A DNA stretch of 9,679 nt, taken from the NCBI GenBank assembly GCA_910588975.1, contig CAJUSE010000047.1:1-9679 (forward strand), given 5' to 3'. The stretch's first letter is position 1, and the number at the start of each line of letters is the position of its first letter. The notes under the pieces are model-generated. The model saw nothing but the letters and a program-made list of their open reading frames with translations, made no database searches and was not told the origin of the DNA. Below are positions 1-7,415 of this stretch, piece after piece. This DNA comes from an uncultured Oscillospiraceae bacterium. Lineage in GTDB: Bacteria; Bacillota; Clostridia; Oscillospirales; Oscillospiraceae. Both the position numbers and the translations under genes were made by a program.

Positions 1-142
1 AATCTTATCGGAAGGATTTTTCCTCCATAGACACAGAAAAATTTACAGTCTCTCTAAAGAGCAACCCCAGTAACTGAATCAACCTTCTATCATCGGCTTT
101 ATGTAGGGCAGCCCTGAGACTGCCCCCCATGCCAAAAGACAT
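1..142. other. Noncoding tail after the DUF4366 gene
   Basis: No gene is supported on either strand. A weak hairpin on the minus strand (106-125, GGGCAG, 8-nt loop, CTGCCC) follows the DUF4366 stop but has no U-tract after it. The rest is more AT-rich than the coding part. The next gene of the element would lie beyond position 1. Confidence 0.5.
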
Positions 143-1330
143 TTATGCCGGCTCATCATCCTCAGACTCTACGCTGCTGTCCTCTTCCTCATCCAGCACA
201 TCCTCCTCCGGCAGCTCAAGAACGTCCTCCTCTTCGGAATAGTCGCCGTCAGGATCCGGCTTTGCCTGATCCTTCTGCTTCTTTTTTCTGGTCTGTATGA
301 AGAAGAATCCTCCTATGCCGCCGAACACCAGCAGGAACACGCCAAACAGCGGGAGCATACTGCCTGATGCCTGCTGTTCCTCCATGGGCGGCTCCTCCGC
401 CTTCCCAAGCTCCATCTCCCCCTCGGCATCCGGGGGAATAGTAGGCGCCGCCTCCTCTGCACCCTCCGGCACGGAGAAAAACTTCTCCGCCTCCTCTTCC
501 TCCATCAGAGCCATCAGATCAGCCTCGTCCACCATGTTCAGGAAATGGACATTCTCTTCCCCGTCCTTGCTGCGGTCTATCACAAGATAAAAATAGTTTC
601 CGGCCTTGGTGACCAGTGTCACAAACTGCTGTCCTTCCTTTGAATCAGAACCCAGATCATCCACCAGCGTCAGATTGCCCTCTGGCTCCAGTCCCCCATC
701 TGTTTCGGAAATCGGCTCCTGATCGGCTGCCGCCTTCCCCGCCTCCTGCATCATCAGGTACAGCAGCATCTTCAGGATTTCTCCGTCCATGGAATCTTGT
801 CCGTCTACGATGCTTTTATCAGATGCCTCCGAGATCTTCAGATACTCGCCCCACACGTAGCCGGTCTTTTCCGAAACCACAACCTTGTACCAGCCATTCT
901 CCTCTCCTGCCACCTGCACCTCTTCTCCCGGAGAGAGCCGGTCTATGATGCCATACTCCATGCCCGCCCCGGTTCTGAGGTTCAGACGGCCTCCGTTGGT
1001 GACCACGGTGCCGGTTCTGTCGGCCTCACGGCTTCTCTCCTCCGTGGGTTCCCACTTCCATCCCTCCTGAAAAAAATCTGAGTCTTCCTTCCCTGCTTCT
1101 TCTCTTGCTTCTTCGCTTACCTCTTCATTTCCTTCTGTCCCTGCCACTTCTTCCCCCGCTCTTTCCCCATATTCCTCATTCCCCTCATAGGCGAAAGCCA
1201 CGACGGAAAACCTTCCCGCCATCCAAAACAGCGAAAGCAGCGCCAGTACCGGCACCAATGCAGCAAATGCCCCAGACCTGATACCCTTGTCTTTGTGACT
1301 CTCCTTATCAATCACATTAATCCCTCTCAT
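143..1330 (-). CDS. DUF4366 (CD1107-type) mobile-element surface protein with inserted SH3b domain
   Basis: Seen: a 395-residue protein with an N-terminal hydrophobic export segment (about residues 20-47, ending near AFA), then an acidic Glu-rich linker. A bacterial SH3-like domain follows at about 106-167, with GGRLNLRTGAG, a GEEVQV strand, NGWYKV and TGYVWGEYL. The DUF4366 core is at about 218-285 (GNLTLVDDLG, FVTLVTKAGNYFYLVIDR, ENVHFLNMVDEADL). Then come an acidic linker, a transmembrane helix at about 326-346, a basic stop-transfer RKKKQK and a very acidic tail. The layout predicts a single-pass protein with the SH3b and DUF4366 parts outside the cell. The ATG is preferred because AGGAGG lies 9 nt upstream; the GTG three codons earlier abuts that site. 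It overlaps the DUF4315 gene by 14 nt, so coupled translation is likely. Family knowledge: CD1107-type proteins accompany VirB4 and NlpC/P60 genes in Tn1549-like elements, function unknown. From memory most lack an SH3b domain. Inferred role: wall-associated transfer accessory. Confidence 0.88.
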   Translation of the reverse strand: MRGINVIDKESHKDKGIRSGAFAALVPVLALLSLFWMAGRFSVVAFAYEGNEEYGERAGEEVAGTEGNEEVSEEAREEAGKEDSDFFQEGWKWEPTEERSREADRTGTVVTNGGRLNLRTGAGMEYGIIDRLSPGEEVQVAGEENGWYKVVVSEKTGYVWGEYLKISEASDKSIVDGQDSMDGEILKMLLYLMMQEAGKAAADQEPISETDGGLEPEGNLTLVDDLGSDSKEGQQFVTLVTKAGNYFYLVIDRSKDGEENVHFLNMVDEADLMALMEEEEAEKFFSVPEGAEEAAPTIPPDAEGEMELGKAEEPPMEEQQASGSMLPLFGVFLLVFGGIGGFFFIQTRKKKQKDQAKPDPDGDYSEEEDVLELPEEDVLDEEEDSSVESEDDEPA

Positions 1331-1577
1331 TCCCTTCACCCTCCTCTTTCTTCACGTTCTCCAGACAGACCGGGTTCGGAGCCATGGTCTTCGCCAATTT
1401 CAGCAGCTCCGCCAGCTGTTCCGGGGTCAGGCTCTCCGCCCGAACCATCTCATGGATCTCCGTATTTTCCTGCTCGATATACTTCTGATCCAGCTCCTTG
1501 TACCGGCTCTCCCATTCGTCACGCTTTCTGCGTGCCCTGTCACGTTCCGCTCCCAGTCTTTCCAGCCTGATGCTCAT
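1317..1577 (-). CDS. DUF4315 family small coiled-coil protein
   Basis: Seen: an 86-residue, highly charged protein starting MSIRLERLGAERD. Residues 1-40 form a likely coiled coil rich in Arg, Glu and Lys. The family-like segment ENTEIHEMVRAESLTPEQLAELL follows at about 38-60, and the C-terminus is acidic. No signal peptide or membrane helix is visible, so it should be cytoplasmic. The ATG is chosen because AAGGAGG sits 5 nt upstream; an in-frame reading further upstream would run back into the NlpC/P60 gene and has no such site. It starts 11 nt after the NlpC/P60 stop and overlaps the DUF4366 start. Family knowledge: DUF4315 proteins occur at this position in Tn1549/CTn-like elements and have no established function. 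A partner or adaptor role for the neighbouring membrane proteins is only a guess from position. Confidence 0.88.
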   Translation of the reverse strand: MSIRLERLGAERDRARRKRDEWESRYKELDQKYIEQENTEIHEMVRAESLTPEQLAELLKLAKTMAPNPVCLENVKKEEGEGNERD

Positions 1578-1588
1578 AGACACCTCCT

Positions 1589-3286
1589 TCAGGGCAGACG
1601 CCCCACACATAAATAATGATCCTTCCAAAACTGCGCCTCCACCGAGGCATAGGACACCGGACTTCCGCAGTGCAGCATCATCCCGCCTCCCACATAGATC
1701 CCCACATGGCTCGCTCCTGCCGTGTCATAGGTTCCCTGAAAGAATATCAGATCCCCCGGCTCCATCTCGTCCTTGGACACCACGGTACACAGATTCAGCA
1801 GCCCATTCACTGTCTGCCTGCCCACCGACCAGCCGTTTCCGCAGTGGTTCAGCACATAGCTCACAAAGCCGGAGCAGTCGAATCCCCCTTCCGGGGTGCT
1901 GCCGCCCCACACATAGGCGTATCCCAGATACTTTTCGGCCTCCCTGACCATGTTGGCAAACCTGATGTCCGTGAGCAGCTCCGCCGGGATTTCATAGTCC
2001 AGATAGGCCTCGGAGGCGTTGGCATAGATGTCCCCCTGAAACAGATAGGGACGGTTGCCCCGTGTCTGAAGGAGCAGCCCATACCGCTCTTTTTCCGCAC
2101 TGTCAAACCCGGACTCCTCCACAGCCGCAGCTAGACCACGATTGTCCAGATCTACATGGAGAATACGGTACTCATATTCCACCTCCACCTCGTACTCATA
2201 TTCTACTTCCGTCTCCCTCCCGGTCTCCCGATCCACTACCAGACGGGTTCCTATCCGGGTCTCTGACCGGGTGCGGGTCTCCGTCTCCTCCCGCAGCTCC
2301 AGCTTGTACTGTCTCCCGAACAATTCCCTCAAGGCCCCCTGAACCTCTGCGCTGGTATATCCCCCATATCGGACGGTCAGATAGGAAGTGAGCCGATACG
2401 GGTCATGGCCGATCTCGTCCAGATGATAGCGGTACTCGTCATATCCGCTATGATCCCTTTCCACGTGGGCCACCTCGCTGCGCAATGCCGCCTCCAGCGC
2501 CCCATAGTCTGCATCCGCCCCCCGAATCTCCTCGTCAGAGGCCACAAAGGAGGTGCTGGTCACCGTGTTGCTGCCCCCGGCAAAAAGCAGCGAGCAGGAA
2601 GAGAAAAATCCACAGATGACCATAATTACCAGCCCCAACAATAGGACAATCAAGATTACGTGAGTATGCTTAGAGGCAAATTCTGCCAGCCTTTCCATCA
2701 CGGAACCCGTTTCCCTTGCCGCATTCCCGGCGCTTTTTGCCCCTTTTGCCGCCGCTGACTTTCCCGTATTCCCGGCTGATCTTGCCGCTGCATACTGCTT
2801 CTTGATCTCTTGCTTCTGCCGCCACCGTGAGAGCGGATTGGAGGAAGGCGATTTAGCCGCCTTTCCCTCCTGCTCCGCCACTTTTCCCGCCTGCTCCAGC
2901 TTCGCTGCTTTGTCCTGCCGCCTCAGCTTACTGCCGTACCGGGAATCGTATACCTTGCGCCCTGCGGCTGCCCCGGCATCCTTTCCCTGACAAAAGGCCT
3001 GCCGACTTACGCTGTCCTCTTCATCGGATCCATCCTGCGTCTCTATACGGCCTGCTATCTGGCTCTTCACCATACCTCCTGCCCTATGCCGCCCATCATG
3101 CACCGGGCGTCTGCCAGAAGGAGGAGCGGCCACGTCTCTCCGCCCCCCTTTCCGGGCCGCCCCACGGACGGCCCGGCCCTCCGGCTCCTCCCCGGAAAAC
3201 CTGAGCTTTGCCGTTCTTCGGGGTCTTTTGGAAGATGCTTTTTTAGTTGCTTCTCCAGCCTTTTTCTTGTCTTCCTCTTTCTCCAT
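1589..3286 (-). CDS. Membrane-anchored NlpC/P60 cell-wall hydrolase (CD1108 family, VirB1-like role)
   Basis: Seen: 565 residues. A long basic N-terminal region (1-205) contains AKLRFSGEE near residue 30 and a Lys/Ala-rich stretch at about 155-195. A transmembrane helix lies at about 208-227, followed by a central family region (about 250-420) with a Glu/Tyr/Val repeat at 359-373. The NlpC/P60 domain (about 440-565) has FDCSGF with the presumed nucleophile C471, ASHVGIY with H527, and H539 as likely third residue. All catalytic positions are intact. Family knowledge: NlpC/P60 enzymes cut peptidoglycan stem peptides; in conjugative elements such enzymes open the wall for the transfer channel. 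Topology implies a cytoplasmic N-terminus and an external enzyme. It starts 3 nt after the virB4-like stop, behind a weak GGAAG-type site, consistent with coupled translation. A later ATG at residue 72 exists but would drop the family-like KLRF segment. Confidence 0.92.
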   Translation of the reverse strand: MEKEEDKKKAGEATKKASSKRPRRTAKLRFSGEEPEGRAVRGAARKGGRRDVAAPPSGRRPVHDGRHRAGGMVKSQIAGRIETQDGSDEEDSVSRQAFCQGKDAGAAAGRKVYDSRYGSKLRRQDKAAKLEQAGKVAEQEGKAAKSPSSNPLSRWRQKQEIKKQYAAARSAGNTGKSAAAKGAKSAGNAARETGSVMERLAEFASKHTHVILIVLLLGLVIMVICGFFSSCSLLFAGGSNTVTSTSFVASDEEIRGADADYGALEAALRSEVAHVERDHSGYDEYRYHLDEIGHDPYRLTSYLTVRYGGYTSAEVQGALRELFGRQYKLELREETETRTRSETRIGTRLVVDRETGRETEVEYEYEVEVEYEYRILHVDLDNRGLAAAVEESGFDSAEKERYGLLLQTRGNRPYLFQGDIYANASEAYLDYEIPAELLTDIRFANMVREAEKYLGYAYVWGGSTPEGGFDCSGFVSYVLNHCGNGWSVGRQTVNGLLNLCTVVSKDEMEPGDLIFFQGTYDTAGASHVGIYVGGGMMLHCGSPVSYASVEAQFWKDHYLCVGRLP

Positions 3287-3289
3287 CTC

Positions 3290-5725
3290 TTATTCTTCCT
3301 TTCCCTCTGTCACTTCCGACAATTTAGTCGTCATGATCTTGTACAGCTCCAGATTCGTGGGAAAGCGATCCACAAAGGGCAGAATCACGCTGCCGTAGAA
3401 CAGCAGGCCCTCCCCCTCCCCGGAGTGGGTCACATAGGACAGCTGGTGGGGAGAGATATTCAGCTGGTTCGCCAGAATCTGTCGGTCCCCGGCGGCCTGA
3501 TTCAGCATGATGATGAAGTCGGAGTTCTCGAAAATGTTCTCCACCTCACGGCTGGAGAGCAGGTCCTTCACGTTCTGCGTGATGCCCGTGGGGATGCCGC
3601 CCCACTTGCGGAACCGTTTCCAGATCTCCACGCTGTACCCGGCGGTCTGCTCCTCCTTCAGAAGAAGATGGAACTCGTCCATATAATACCGTGTCGCCTT
3701 CCCCATGGAGCGGTTCCGGGTCACCCTGCCCCACACCTGATCCTGAACGATCAGCATCCCCAGCTTCTTCAGCTGCTTTCCCAGCTCCTTGATGTCGTAG
3801 CAGACGAAGCGGTTGGCAATGTCCACATTGGTACGGTGGTTGAACAGACTCAGGCTCCCCTTCACATAAATCTCCAGCGCCGTGGCCACATGCCGAGCCT
3901 CCTTCTCCTCCTGCTCCAGAAGGGCGTTGTACAAGTCCTCCAGCAGGGGCATGTTCTCCGGCGACGGGTTCTCAAAATAGGGCCGGTAGACCTGATGGAC
4001 GCACCGGTCTATGACCGTCTTCTCCACCGGCTGCAGCCCCTCCTTCCCGCCCATCACCAGCTCGCAGAGGGAAAGGATGAAATCCGACTTCAGCGCAAGG
4101 GGACTGTCCTCCTCCGAATAGTTGGCGTTGATATCCATGGGGTTCACATACTGGGTGCCGGAGGGGCTGATCCTTACCACCTGACCGTTCAGTCTCTCCA
4201 CCAGAGCCGCATACTCCGCCTCCGGGTCACAGACGATAATATCGTCATCCGTGGTCAGGAAGGCATTGGTGATCTCCCTTTTTGCGGAGAAGGACTTCCC
4301 GCTGCCCGGCGTGCCCAGAATCAGCCCGTTAGGGTTCTTCAGCCTTTTCCGGTCCACCATGATCAGGTTGCTGGACAAGGCATTCACGCCGTAATACAGC
4401 GCCCCTTCCCCGGACTGGAACAGCTCCTGCGTGGTGAAGGGCACGAAGATGGCCGTGGAGCTGGTAGTCAGCGCCCTCTGGATCTCGATCTGGCTGCAGG
4501 CCAGCGGGAGGGAGGACATCAGCCCCTGCTCCTGCTGGAAGTCCAGCCTCTTCAGGTTGCAGTTGTGCTTCTGGGCGATGCTGGCGGCCTGAAACACGTT
4601 CGTCTCCAGCTCCTGAGCGCTCTTTCCCGTGTTCATCACCAGAAAAGTGACCAGAAACATCCTCTCGTTCTGGCTCTGCAGCTCCTTCAGAAGGGCCTTG
4701 GCATCCCGGCCATAGGTGGCAAGGTCTGAGGGGATGATGTCCATGTCGTAGCCGGAGCGCACCGCCTTCTTCTGCTCCTCGATCTTGGAGCGGTCCAGCT
4801 CCGTGATGGTTCTCTTCACCGTCTTCACCGCCTTGTTCTGGTCCACGGACTGGACGTGCATGGTCACGATCTGGCTGGAATCCATGTCCAGAAAATCCTT
4901 CAGCAGCTGGTCGCTCAGGTCGGAGGCTGTTATCTGCAGAAAGCTCATGGCCCCGTACAGACTGCCCATCCGGAACGTGCGTCCGCCGGGAAAGGAAAAG
5001 CTGCTGGGAGCGATGAAGTCCTTCACGGACAAGCCGGATTCCACAAGCTTCTTCCAGTCAAAGATGAACCTGTCCCCCTCGCCCATGTGGAACACGGAAT
5101 GCATCAGCCTAAGCCTCTCCTTTCCGTCCAGCGCCTCCGCCGCCACCCCCAGACGGCGGAAATTGTTCAGCAGATCCGTCTGGATGTGCCAGAGCCGGGG
5201 CTTGGCCTGCCTCACGGAATCCGCCTCGATGCCGAAGGTCAGATACTTGGACTTCACCAGACCATTGTTCCCCCTCTGCATCTGCCCGCAGAGCATCTGG
5301 CTGTACTCGGCACGGACATCGTCAAACCCGTCCCCTCTGCCGGGAATGCGGATCTCCTTCTCAAAATCCTCCCCGGCCCCGGACATATTCATGAAGGAAA
5401 GCTGAAACCGTACCGAGCTGTCAAAGAAATTCAGGAAACTGCACCACTCCTCGAAGATGGCCGTCCTGTCCTCCTGCTGGGCCAGCTGGTAGTTGATATC
5501 CTGATACCGGATGGTTCTGGTATAATAATTGTCCGTCACACGGCAGATGCCGTCCGGGAACATCCTCTGGAACGGGATGGACTGCTGGGCCGTCCGGGGA
5601 ATCCCGTCGTCCCTTCTGGCACGTCCGATCACGTCCCTGATCTGCCGCCGCTCACGCTTCGACAGACCTCCCTCCTGACCCACGGCCCGCTCCGCCGCCT
5701 TTTTTCTGTCTGGCCTCAAAAACAA
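3290..5725 (-). CDS. virB4: VirB4-like conjugal transfer ATPase (CD1110 family)
   Basis: Seen: 811 residues. The N-terminal half contains family-typical segments TAQQSIPFQRMFPDGICRVT (about 45-64) and YLTFGIEA (about 161-168). The C-terminal ATPase domain has Walker A GTPGSGKS at 471-478 and Walker B RYYMDEFH with D683/E684. A following WGGIPTGITQNVKDLL segment (708-723) is typical of the VirB4/TraE class. Length is normal and both motifs are intact, so it should be active. Role: the cytoplasmic ATPase that powers assembly or substrate movement of the mating channel, acting at the inner face of the membrane with the VirB3/PrgI and VirB6-like proteins. The start appears to be TTG: no ATG lies near the conserved region, and AAAGGAGG is 9 nt upstream of this codon. 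A GTG at about 5683 is an alternative but lacks a site. It overlaps the 3' end of prgI by 74 nt. Confidence 0.95.
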   Translation of the reverse strand: MFLRPDRKKAAERAVGQEGGLSKRERRQIRDVIGRARRDDGIPRTAQQSIPFQRMFPDGICRVTDNYYTRTIRYQDINYQLAQQEDRTAIFEEWCSFLNFFDSSVRFQLSFMNMSGAGEDFEKEIRIPGRGDGFDDVRAEYSQMLCGQMQRGNNGLVKSKYLTFGIEADSVRQAKPRLWHIQTDLLNNFRRLGVAAEALDGKERLRLMHSVFHMGEGDRFIFDWKKLVESGLSVKDFIAPSSFSFPGGRTFRMGSLYGAMSFLQITASDLSDQLLKDFLDMDSSQIVTMHVQSVDQNKAVKTVKRTITELDRSKIEEQKKAVRSGYDMDIIPSDLATYGRDAKALLKELQSQNERMFLVTFLVMNTGKSAQELETNVFQAASIAQKHNCNLKRLDFQQEQGLMSSLPLACSQIEIQRALTTSSTAIFVPFTTQELFQSGEGALYYGVNALSSNLIMVDRKRLKNPNGLILGTPGSGKSFSAKREITNAFLTTDDDIIVCDPEAEYAALVERLNGQVVRISPSGTQYVNPMDINANYSEEDSPLALKSDFILSLCELVMGGKEGLQPVEKTVIDRCVHQVYRPYFENPSPENMPLLEDLYNALLEQEEKEARHVATALEIYVKGSLSLFNHRTNVDIANRFVCYDIKELGKQLKKLGMLIVQDQVWGRVTRNRSMGKATRYYMDEFHLLLKEEQTAGYSVEIWKRFRKWGGIPTGITQNVKDLLSSREVENIFENSDFIIMLNQAAGDRQILANQLNISPHQLSYVTHSGEGEGLLFYGSVILPFVDRFPTNLELYKIMTTKLSEVTEGKEE

Positions 5726-6080
5726 TCCGCATTACCTCCTTTTCCGCCTGCTCCTGACGCTGCAGCGCCGAATAGTAATTGTCCGTCCGGTAGGGGCGCT
5801 CCCTCGGACGGACGAACTTCGCCTGAATGAACTGCCTTGCGATGACCTCCGCCGGATATCCGTCCCTCTCGTACATCCCCAGAAAGAACAGAGGCAGCAT
5901 GACCACCATCATGCACACCACCGCAAGACTCATGGGCATGGCCTGCTTCAGCAGAAAGAAAGCAGGCACGCCCACCATGGCTCCCCCGCCGAAGCAGACC
6001 AGCTGCCGCTTCGTCAGGTTGAAAAACACCTTTGGCTTCACCCGTGTAAGGTCACGGGGAACCGAAACATAAGCCGCCAT
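5652..6080 (-). CDS. prgI: PrgI family membrane protein (VirB3-like)
   Basis: Seen: 142 residues beginning MAAYVSVPRDLTRVKPKVF. Two closely spaced hydrophobic segments lie at about 27-45 and 50-69, then a basic cytoplasmic region with YPAEVIARQF and a Gly/Arg-rich tail (GGGAGRGSGG). The ATG at this position is chosen over an in-frame GTG 14 codons upstream because GGGAGG lies 8 nt before it and family proteins begin at this motif. Family knowledge: PrgI/TcpE-like proteins correspond to VirB3, a small inner-membrane partner that docks VirB4; the gene next downstream here is virB4. Its last 25 codons share DNA with the start of virB4 in another frame, which explains the unusual low-complexity tail. 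The two products are probably made in fixed ratio by translational coupling. Confidence 0.92.
   Translation of the reverse strand: MAAYVSVPRDLTRVKPKVFFNLTKRQLVCFGGGAMVGVPAFFLLKQAMPMSLAVVCMMVVMLPLFFLGMYERDGYPAEVIARQFIQAKFVRPRERPYRTDNYYSALQRQEQAEKEVMRIVFEARQKKGGGAGRGSGGRSVEA
5735..5742 (-). promoter_or_regulatory. Ribosome binding site for virB4 TTG start
   Basis: The minus strand reads AAAGGAGG, then 9 nt, then TTG TTT TTG. This site lies inside the prgI coding region and is the best support for initiating virB4 at a TTG codon. An ATG 2 nt after the site is in the prgI frame and too close to be used. Confidence 0.6.
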
Positions 6081-6109
6081 CTCCACATCCTCCCATACAG
6101 TCCCGTATC

Positions 6110-6139
6110 TGCGTCTCCGCACACAAAATGCGTCTCCGC
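6110..6139. repeat. Short direct repeat in the trbL-prgI gap
   Basis: TGCGTCTCCGC occurs twice, at 6110-6120 and 6129-6139, 8 nt apart, inside the 73-nt gap between the VirB6-like gene and prgI. On the transcribed strand this reads GCGGAGACGCA twice. Nothing else is recognised in the gap except the prgI ribosome binding site. It may be a chance or slippage duplication, or a small regulatory RNA element; no function is known. Confidence 0.5.
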
Positions 6140-6153
6140 CGTGTCACATGCCC

Positions 6154-7020
6154 TCAGTGGGCAGAAAAGATCCCCTTCGCCAGCCCGCCGGTCTTGAAGA
6201 GAGTGAAGCACAGCAGCACCGTGTAGCCCACCACGCCCCAGACGGAGCCTATGATGTCGCTGGTAAAGGAGATGCTCTGGATCAGCACCGCATAGATGCC
6301 CACGCATATCATGATCAGGAACCCCTGAAAGCCCACTGCGAAAAGGCTCCTCAGATAGTTCTGGCCCACCTGACTCTGCTCTTTGTTCCCAAAGGTGGAA
6401 AACGGAATAGGGGCGAGGCTGACCATCAGATAGATTTCTATCATCCTTCCGTAGATGATGATGAAGATCACCACGGAAAGCGCCATCATGGTGAGCTGGA
6501 TGATGAAGGTCTGCAGATACAGCCCCAGAAGCGGACCCACGTCCATGCCCTCCAAGGTGGTCCTCATGGCCGCAATGGCGCTGTCGCTGACAGCCGTGGA
6601 GCTGGAGATGATCCCTCCCGCACGGCCTACCACATACTGGCTCACCTCGAAAACTCCCATGGTGATGCTGAAGCAGTTGGTGATCAGCATGACTGCCATA
6701 AATGTCTTGAATATCCACCTGAAAAACGTCCATGTCTCAAAGTTCGCAAGGTTGTTGTGGTCTATGATCATCTGGATCAGCTCATAGCAGGCGATGACCG
6801 TGAGGATGATCCCCGCAACCGGGACGATCACCGACTCGGATATGGTCCGGATCATGGAGAAGACCCCCGGCGAGAAACTCGCCGGAGTGGCCCCCACCTG
6901 AGCCGCAATATCGGCCACCTGACGGTTCACCGAATCGAACATCCCCGTAAGGTTGTCCATGATGCCGCCCACCAGCATCTCCCTGAGCCAGTCCGTGATC
7001 TGGTCAAGTATGCCGAACAT
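6154..7020 (-). CDS. VirB6/TrbL-like conjugal transfer channel protein (CD1112 family)
   Basis: Seen: 288 residues, mostly hydrophobic. After an amphipathic N-terminal region (1-55) there are about five or six membrane segments, near 62-88, 103-128, 166-191, 193-206, 227-249 and 256-276. Between the second and third is a loop rich in Gly, Ser and Ala. YGRMIEIYLMVSLAPIPF (190-207) and a GNKEQSQVGQNYLRS loop (211-225) are typical of the TrbL/VirB6 class in these elements. Role: polytopic membrane component of the mating-pair channel through which the DNA-protein substrate crosses. The ATG has AGGAG 4 nt and GGGAGG 9 nt upstream, and starts 23 nt after the maff2 stop. It is followed by prgI and virB4, the usual order in Tn1549-like elements. 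Length and sequence look complete. Confidence 0.92.
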   Translation of the reverse strand: MFGILDQITDWLREMLVGGIMDNLTGMFDSVNRQVADIAAQVGATPASFSPGVFSMIRTISESVIVPVAGIILTVIACYELIQMIIDHNNLANFETWTFFRWIFKTFMAVMLITNCFSITMGVFEVSQYVVGRAGGIISSSTAVSDSAIAAMRTTLEGMDVGPLLGLYLQTFIIQLTMMALSVVIFIIIYGRMIEIYLMVSLAPIPFSTFGNKEQSQVGQNYLRSLFAVGFQGFLIMICVGIYAVLIQSISFTSDIIGSVWGVVGYTVLLCFTLFKTGGLAKGIFSAH

Positions 7021-7043
7021 ATTCTCCTACCTCCCTCCCCTGC

Positions 7044-7256
7044 TCAAAACAGACCCTTCAGCAGCGGAACCAGAGTGATCCCGATCATGGCCACCCCTCC
7101 TCCCGCCATCAGCTGCTTCATTCCCTGCGACTTGGCTCCGGGATTGTCGTTGCCGTAGCCTTCCAGAAGGTTGATCGCCCCCCAGATCCCAAGGCCCGCT
7201 CCAAGGGCCACCACCAGAGTCTGCAGAACGGATACTGCGCTGTTGAAAAATGCCAT
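7044..7256 (-). CDS. maff2: Maff2 family small membrane protein, possibly pilin-like (VirB2 position)
   Basis: Seen: 70 residues starting MAFFNSAVSVLQ. Two hydrophobic helices lie at about 8-31 (TLVVALGAGLGIWGAINLL) and 51-67, joined by a conserved hydrophilic loop YGNDNPGAKSQGMKQLM. The ATG is preferred over a start 16 codons upstream because AAGGAGG lies just ahead of it and the family begins here; the upstream stretch is a GC-rich hairpin. Family knowledge: Maff2 proteins sit just before the VirB6-like gene in Tn1549/CTn-like elements. Inference: two helices, tiny size and location resemble VirB2/TrbC channel subunits, but this has not been shown as far as I know. It is the first gene after an intrinsic terminator, so it may open its own transcription unit. 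Confidence 0.93.
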   Translation of the reverse strand: MAFFNSAVSVLQTLVVALGAGLGIWGAINLLEGYGNDNPGAKSQGMKQLMAGGGVAMIGITLVPLLKGLF

Positions 7257-7274
7257 AGTCTTCTCCTCCTTCGG

Positions 7275-7292
7275 GGCCGGGACTCCCCGGCC
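7275..7292 (-). promoter_or_regulatory. GC hairpin just upstream of the maff2 ribosome binding site
   Basis: The minus strand reads GGCCGGG GAGT CCCGGCC, a 7-bp all-GC stem with a 4-nt loop. It ends a few bases before the AAGGAGG of maff2. There is no U-tract, so it is not a terminator. It could stabilise the 5' end of the mRNA or affect access of ribosomes to maff2; this is inferred from position only. Confidence 0.45.
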
Positions 7293-7320
7293 TCCCTGAA
7301 TCATTGTTTACCTGCTGCAC

Positions 7321-7334
7321 TGTCCGGCCGGACA
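7321..7334. repeat. 14-bp perfect palindrome downstream of the terminator
   Basis: TGTCCGGCCGGACA is its own reverse complement with no loop. It directly follows the U-tract of the terminator on the minus strand and lies 65 nt before maff2. A two-fold symmetric site like this could be an operator for a dimeric repressor or a second RNA hairpin. No convincing promoter boxes are visible around it. Confidence 0.5.
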
Positions 7335-7365
7335 AAAGCGGCCCCGCACGTCTGCACGGAACCGC
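7334..7365 (-). terminator. Intrinsic terminator between the TnpW-like gene and maff2
   Basis: The minus-strand RNA has a 12-bp stem (7338-7365): GCGGUUCCGUGC, loop AGAC, GUGCGGGGCCGC. All twelve positions pair, four of them as G-U. The stem is followed at once by UUUU (7337-7334). It lies 50 nt after the stop of the TnpW-like gene. The U-tract is short, so termination may be partial. On the plus strand the hairpin is not followed by a T-run, so it acts in one direction. It would split the virD4 segment from the channel operon or tune their ratio. Confidence 0.65.
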
Positions 7366-7415
7366 TATGTATCACCCATATTCAGTTTTCATCCGGGATC
7401 ACCCTCTCCCGCAGT

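Noticed and set aside
106..125. Terminator after the DUF4366 gene
   Set aside because: The stem is only 6 bp with an 8-nt loop and no U-tract follows on the minus strand.
3086..4729. Long plus-strand open frame antisense to virB4 and the NlpC/P60 gene
   Set aside because: Same shadow pattern: it spans two real minus-strand genes, with no domain and biased composition.
4856..5830. Plus-strand open frame antisense to virB4 and prgI
   Set aside because: Low-complexity shadow of conserved genes on the other strand.
6081..6122. GTG start adding 14 residues to PrgI
   Set aside because: The ATG at 6080 has a good site and matches the family start MAAYVSVP.
6148..7158. Plus-strand open frame antisense to the VirB6-like gene
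   Set aside because: It is rich in His and Asp because it is the complement of hydrophobic membrane-helix codons, a known artefact.
7257..7304. N-terminal extension of maff2
   Set aside because: The extension is encoded by a GC hairpin, and the family start with a good ribosome binding site is at 7256.
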